Shown: positions 6,018 through 8,304 of the stretch, piece by piece
Numbering within the stretch: position 1 is the first letter of the stretch
Layout of the letters: every line of letters starts with the position of its first letter
DNA from: CAZBQG01 sp964493945
Lineage (GTDB): Bacteria; Pseudomonadota; Alphaproteobacteria; Rhodospirillales; UBA2165
Assembly (NCBI GenBank): GCA_964493945.1
Contig: CAZBQG010000203.1
Span: forward strand, 1 to 8,304
DNA length: 8,304 bases
Direction of reading: 5' to 3'
Notes under the pieces: model-generated
Told to the model about the DNA's origin: nothing
Database searches by the model: none
Seen by the model: only the letters and a program-made list of their open reading frames with translations
Translations under genes and position numbers: made by a program

Positions 6018-7262
6018 ATGGCCAGAACTCAAATTTTCGGCGGCGCCGGGCGCGCCTTATCCAATGTCAATTTCCGACGCTATTGGATCGGCATGTCGGT
6101 TTCAACGGCGGGTTTTTGGGGCTACCGGGTGGCCATCGGCTGGCTGATGTGGGAATTGACCCATTCCGAGCTTTGGCTGGGTCTGGTGGTGTTCGCCGAA
6201 ATGGTGCCCATGATCATTCTGGGCCCGGTTGGCGGCGTGATCGTCGACCGAAAAGGATCGCTCCGCATTTCGCGCATGGCCCAGGCCGGTTGGGCGCTGG
6301 CCATCGGGTTCCTGGCCGCCCTCACATTATTGGATCTGGTCAATAAGGAAATTCTTCTGGTTCTGGCCGTGCTCCAAGGCTGCGTATCGGGTTTTTCCAA
6401 CCCGTCCCATCTGGCCCTGGTGGCCAAGCTGGTGCCGCGAGGCGATTTGTCGCCTGCCGTCGCCCTGCAGGCGGGAACGGTGCAAACCGGACGCTTTATC
6501 GGCCCTGCCCTGGTCGGCCCCCTGATGGTGGCGCTGGGTTCGGGCTGGGTGTTTGCCCTGGTCGCCCTGGGCTATCTCTTTTTTGTTATCATGCTGTTTT
6601 CCATCAAGACCCTGGAAGTGGAACGCCCAAGCATTTCAAAGGATGGATTCGTCTCGGACTTTTCAGAAGGCATCCGCTATGCCTGGGGCCATTACGCCAT
6701 TTTCAATCTCAGTCTTTTTACCACTTTCTCGGCCATCCTTCTGCGCCCGGTGCTGGAACTGATGCCGGGCTTCGTCGATCTGGTATTCGAACGTGGCGTC
6801 GAGGGGTTGGCCGGGCTGCTGGCCGCCTTCGGGGCGGGCTCCACTATTTCCGCTTTTTGGATAGCCTACCGGGGTGAGGTTAAGGGCCTCGCCCGCATCT
6901 TTGCCGCCACGCTGATGATTGGCTCCCTGGTGCTGCTGGTTTTCAGCCTGAACAGTAATTTTTGGGTGGGGATGGGACTGGCTGCTTCGTTCGGTTTCGC
7001 CTCCAACACCGTATCCATCTGCAGCCAGACCCTGGTGCAGCATATGGTGGCCGGCCATATGCGGGCCCGAGTCATGGGACTTTTGGGCATGACCTTCCGC
7101 GCCATTCCAGCATTGGGCGCGCTCATATTGGGTTGGGCCGCAACTTTTTTCGGGCTTCCGGCGGTGATTTTGTTTTCATCCACGCTGGGTATTTTGGCCT
7201 GGCTCCGCCTCACCCAGATCAGACGAGCCCGGGAAATTATGGAAGAGCCTGACCGGAGCTGA
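6018..7262 (+). CDS. MFS transporter, EntS/MFS_3-like, 414 aa
   Basis: A 12-helix inner-membrane carrier of the major facilitator superfamily, closest in pattern to the EntS/MFS_3 group of proton-driven exporters (siderophore, macrolide and related efflux). The start NFRRYWIGMSVSTAGFWGYR (residues 18-37) is the usual first helix of that group. Motif A is present between helices 2 and 3 as GVIVDRKGSLR (73-83). Hydrophobic segments lie near 22-46, 53-76, 88-106, 110-132, 150-172, 173-194, 220-241, 258-280, 290-310, 315-336, 354-376 and 379-397, with a charged central loop near 196-216 (LEVERPSISKDG). The tail is basic, then acidic. No siderophore or resistance genes are nearby, so the substrate is unknown. 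No clear Shine-Dalgarno precedes the ATG. The GFA-like gene follows after 42 bp and may share its transcript. Confidence 0.88.
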   Translation: MARTQIFGGAGRALSNVNFRRYWIGMSVSTAGFWGYRVAIGWLMWELTHSELWLGLVVFAEMVPMIILGPVGGVIVDRKGSLRISRMAQAGWALAIGFLAALTLLDLVNKEILLVLAVLQGCVSGFSNPSHLALVAKLVPRGDLSPAVALQAGTVQTGRFIGPALVGPLMVALGSGWVFALVALGYLFFVIMLFSIKTLEVERPSISKDGFVSDFSEGIRYAWGHYAIFNLSLFTTFSAILLRPVLELMPGFVDLVFERGVEGLAGLLAAFGAGSTISAFWIAYRGEVKGLARIFAATLMIGSLVLLVFSLNSNFWVGMGLAASFGFASNTVSICSQTLVQHMVAGHMRARVMGLLGMTFRAIPALGALILGWAATFFGLPAVILFSSTLGILAWLRLTQIRRAREIMEEPDRS

Positions 7263-7290
7263 TCTTGTATAACGACAGTGAAACAAAAAT

Positions 7291-7296
7291 GGGGAG
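7291..7296 (+). promoter_or_regulatory. Ribosome-binding site that fixes the GFA-like start
   Basis: GGGGAG lies 8 nt before the ATG at 7305, an ideal spacing. It argues for that ATG and against the in-frame GTG at 7278, which has no upstream purine tract. A TATAAC at 7268-7273 may be a -10 box for an extra promoter in the gap, but no -35 supports it. Confidence 0.6.
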
Positions 7297-7304
7297 ATCA
7301 TGAC

Positions 7305-7718
7305 ATGACAGGATTTACCGGGGGCTGCCTTTGCGGCGCCATCAGATATGAAGTCACGGCGGAGCCGGTGCGCACCTTCTGTTGTCATTGCGACAATTGC
7401 CGCAAGGCGACAGGTTCTTCCTTTGCCACCAATGTGTTCGTCAAGGCGGATGATCTGAAAATCACCCAGGGCACGCCAACTTTGTTCCAGCACCAGGCCG
7501 ACAGCGGCAATATGATGAACAAGGAATTCTGCGCCAATTGCGGCTCACAATTGTTCGGCTCCGGCGCCGCCCGCCCGGGCATGAAAAACATAAAAATCGG
7601 CAGCATGGACGATGCGTCTTCCATCCGCCCCGTAGCCAATCTCTATACCAAGTGCGCGCTCCCCTGCACCCATCTGTCCGACGAGATGGAGAATTACGAG
7701 GAAATGCCCGACGGGTGA
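7305..7718 (+). CDS. GFA/CENP-V-like zinc-binding protein, 137 aa
   Basis: A small cytoplasmic protein of the GFA family (PF04828, Mss4-like fold), named after the glutathione-dependent formaldehyde-activating enzyme Gfa. Most members are uncharacterised, and the formaldehyde role should not be assumed. The zinc-ligand pattern is complete: GGCLCGAIRYEV (C8, C10), CCHCDNCRKATGS (C27, C29, C32, with an extra C26) and FCANCGSQLF (C76, C79). The C-terminal part, with MKNIKIGSMDD (93-103) and the acidic end, is also typical. Length is normal for the family (about 120-160). A good ribosome-binding site supports the chosen start. It lies 42 bp behind the MFS gene and ends 3 bp before a strong stem-loop, so it is probably the last gene of that unit. 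Confidence 0.9.
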   Translation: MTGFTGGCLCGAIRYEVTAEPVRTFCCHCDNCRKATGSSFATNVFVKADDLKITQGTPTLFQHQADSGNMMNKEFCANCGSQLFGSGAARPGMKNIKIGSMDDASSIRPVANLYTKCALPCTHLSDEMENYEEMPDG

Positions 7719-7721
7719 CAG

Positions 7722-7758
7722 TTGGCGGGGGTGAGAGGTGGAGTCTCAGTCTTGCCAA
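7722..7758 (+). terminator. Stem-loop after the GFA-like gene (terminator or 3'-end hairpin)
   Basis: The arms 7722-7736 and 7744-7758 pair over 15 positions around a 7-nt loop (GGTGGAG): 11 Watson-Crick pairs, 3 G-U pairs and one G-G mismatch. The outer end is TTGGC/GCCAA and the inner end TGAGA/TCTCA. The G-U pairs exist only in plus-strand RNA, so the structure favours the MFS/GFA transcript. No T run follows, so it is not a classic intrinsic terminator; it may protect the mRNA 3' end or work with Rho. Confidence 0.5.
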
Positions 7759-7796
7759 GGTGCGGCGGATGCCGTGGCCGGGCCCGCTCTATTCGA

Positions 7797-8122
7797 TCAC
7801 AAATGTTGTGGCGCATTCATGCTGATGTGCAGGACGCGGAGGATCAGAATATTCGGGCCGTCAATCTTGTAGAAGATGGGATGAGATTTAAGGTCATAGC
7901 GCCGATACCCTTGCCAATATCGTCAATCGCTTTACCAAGATTGGGATTATCCGCAATGGTTTGAAAACTGGTAATCAATAAATCACGATAAGCACGCGCC
8001 TGTTCTATACCAAATTGTTCAATAGTGTTTTGAGCGATTTGGGCGATATCACCTTCGGTTGGTTTGGATAATAAGAACCGAGTGGTTCGGGCCGCGAAAG
8101 TCTGAGATCGCCATGTACCCAC
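7797..8122 (-). pseudogene. Frameshifted ParE/RelE-superfamily toxin remnant
   Basis: On the minus strand, from about 8086, the frame reads TRFLLSKPTEGDIAQIAQ, then IEQFGIEQARAYRDLL and IADNPNLGKAIDDIGKG: the N-terminal two thirds of a ParE/RelE-type plasmid-stabilisation toxin. After codon GGC-AAG-GG (about 7908) one base is missing. A second frame continues with YRRYDLKSHPIFYKI, ILILRVLHISMNAPQHL and a TGA at 7799-7797. Joined, they give about 96 residues, the normal length of the family; unjoined, the first frame ends at 7844 after an unrelated tail. Where the family's initiating Met is expected there is ACC, and the only in-frame start is a GTG at 8122 without a ribosome-binding site. No ParD/RelB-like antitoxin lies upstream. 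It is probably dead, but a sequencing error could explain the single missing base. It is not related to the topoisomerase of the same name. Confidence 0.75.
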
Positions 8123-8161
8123 CGCGCGCGGCGGGGAAAAACACGGTGAAACGTGCTCCGG

Positions 8162-8182
8162 TGTTGACTTATTGTTGACTTA
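8162..8182. repeat. Direct repeat of 10 bp with 11-bp period
   Basis: TGTTGACTTA occurs at 8162-8171 and again at 8173-8182, separated by one T. It lies between the toxin remnant and the tRNA gene, about 70 bp from the tRNA 3' end. Short phased repeats of this kind can be protein-binding sites, for example integrase arm sites beside a tRNA attachment site, but no integrase gene or duplicated tRNA end is visible in the window. The rest of 8123-8250 shows only the CCGCGCGCGG palindrome (8122-8131) and AT-rich DNA. Confidence 0.4.
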
Positions 8183-8236
8183 GCGCAAATATCCCAAGGC
8201 TGGCATTCAACTAACTATCTGAAATAAATTATCTTT

Positions 8237-8245
8237 TGTGGATAA
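8237..8245 (-). promoter_or_regulatory. Isolated perfect DnaA box
   Basis: TGTGGATAA on the plus strand is a perfect TTATCCACA on the minus strand. It lies 5 bp beyond the 3' end of tRNA-Gln, within a weak AT hairpin (CTTTT at 8233-8237, AAAAG at 8244-8248). There are no further boxes nearby, so it may be a chance match or a single titration site. Confidence 0.35.
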
Positions 8246-8250
8246 AAGAC

Positions 8251-8304
8251 TGGCTGGGGAGCCTGGATTCGAACCAGGACTGCGCGGGTCAGAGCCGCGA
8301 GGTC
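8251..8304 (-). tRNA. tRNA-Gln(CUG), 3' part (5' end outside window)
   Basis: Read on the minus strand, the anticodon stem CGCGG/CCGCG (8295-8299 and 8283-8287) encloses the 7-nt loop CTCTGAC, with anticodon CTG at 8290-8292, reading the glutamine codon CAG. A 4-nt variable loop leads to the T arm CCTGG-TTCGAAT-CCAGG, then the 3' acceptor strand CTCCCCA, discriminator G and an encoded CCA (8253-8251). The 5' acceptor strand and D arm, about 20 nt, lie beyond the right edge; TGGGGAG is expected there. The gene faces into the window, so its transcript runs towards the toxin remnant. Confidence 0.93.

Noticed and set aside
7278..7304. GTG start giving a 9-residue longer GFA-like protein
   Set aside because: GGGGAG lies at ideal distance before the ATG at 7305 and the family begins there; the GTG has no ribosome-binding site.
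8118..8140. GC-rich inverted repeat around CCGCGCGCGG with adjoining A run as a terminator
   Set aside because: On the plus strand the run is A rather than T, and on the minus strand the T run precedes the hairpin, so the order is wrong for either strand.

Overview
The window is a typical stretch of bacterial chromosome, most likely from an alphaproteobacterium. The evidence is the short type-2 form of ArgC, an alphaproteobacterial-style ParE (topoisomerase IV subunit B), a tRNA-Gln(CUG) whose arms resemble those of this class, and moderately GC-rich coding sequence. Genus cannot be told from the sequence.

Layout. Bases 1-2560 hold a two-gene plus-strand unit: the 3' end of a YceI-like gene, then, 9 bp later, a 750-residue DUF3604 (PHP-like, metal-dependent hydrolase fold) protein. 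Bases 2561-2961 are a 400-bp AT-rich intergenic region with far more structure than its neighbours. It holds a candidate promoter, a 27-codon hydrophobic small ORF with a Shine-Dalgarno-like site, an array of DnaA boxes repeating every 11 bp, a candidate extended -10 promoter, a 12-bp perfect palindrome, and a tiny ORF whose stop overlaps the parE start as TGATG. Bases 2962-4959 encode ParE. Its stop codon overlaps by 4 bp the stop codon of the convergent argC (4956-5900, minus strand). A 117-bp divergent control region separates argC from a 12-TM MFS exporter of the EntS/MFS_3 type (6018-7262). This is followed by a small Zn-binding GFA/CENP-V-like protein (7305-7718) and, 3 bp after its stop, a strong stem-loop that forms best in plus-strand RNA. 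Bases 7759-8250 are an eroded region with a frameshifted ParE/RelE-family toxin (minus strand), an 11-bp-period direct repeat and a lone DnaA box. The window ends inside a minus-strand tRNA-Gln(CUG) gene.

How the parts relate. Most neighbours are housekeeping or general-purpose genes with no shared pathway. The most notable structure is the phased DnaA-box array upstream of parE. It could be a DnaA-controlled parE promoter, a DnaA-titrating site, or part of a replication origin; the sequence alone does not decide. The tRNA-flanking region with a dead toxin and no antitoxin looks like the scar of past mobile or toxin-antitoxin DNA. No CRISPR array, IS element or clearly new multi-gene system is visible. 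The toxin 'ParE' and topoisomerase 'ParE' share a name only and are unrelated.
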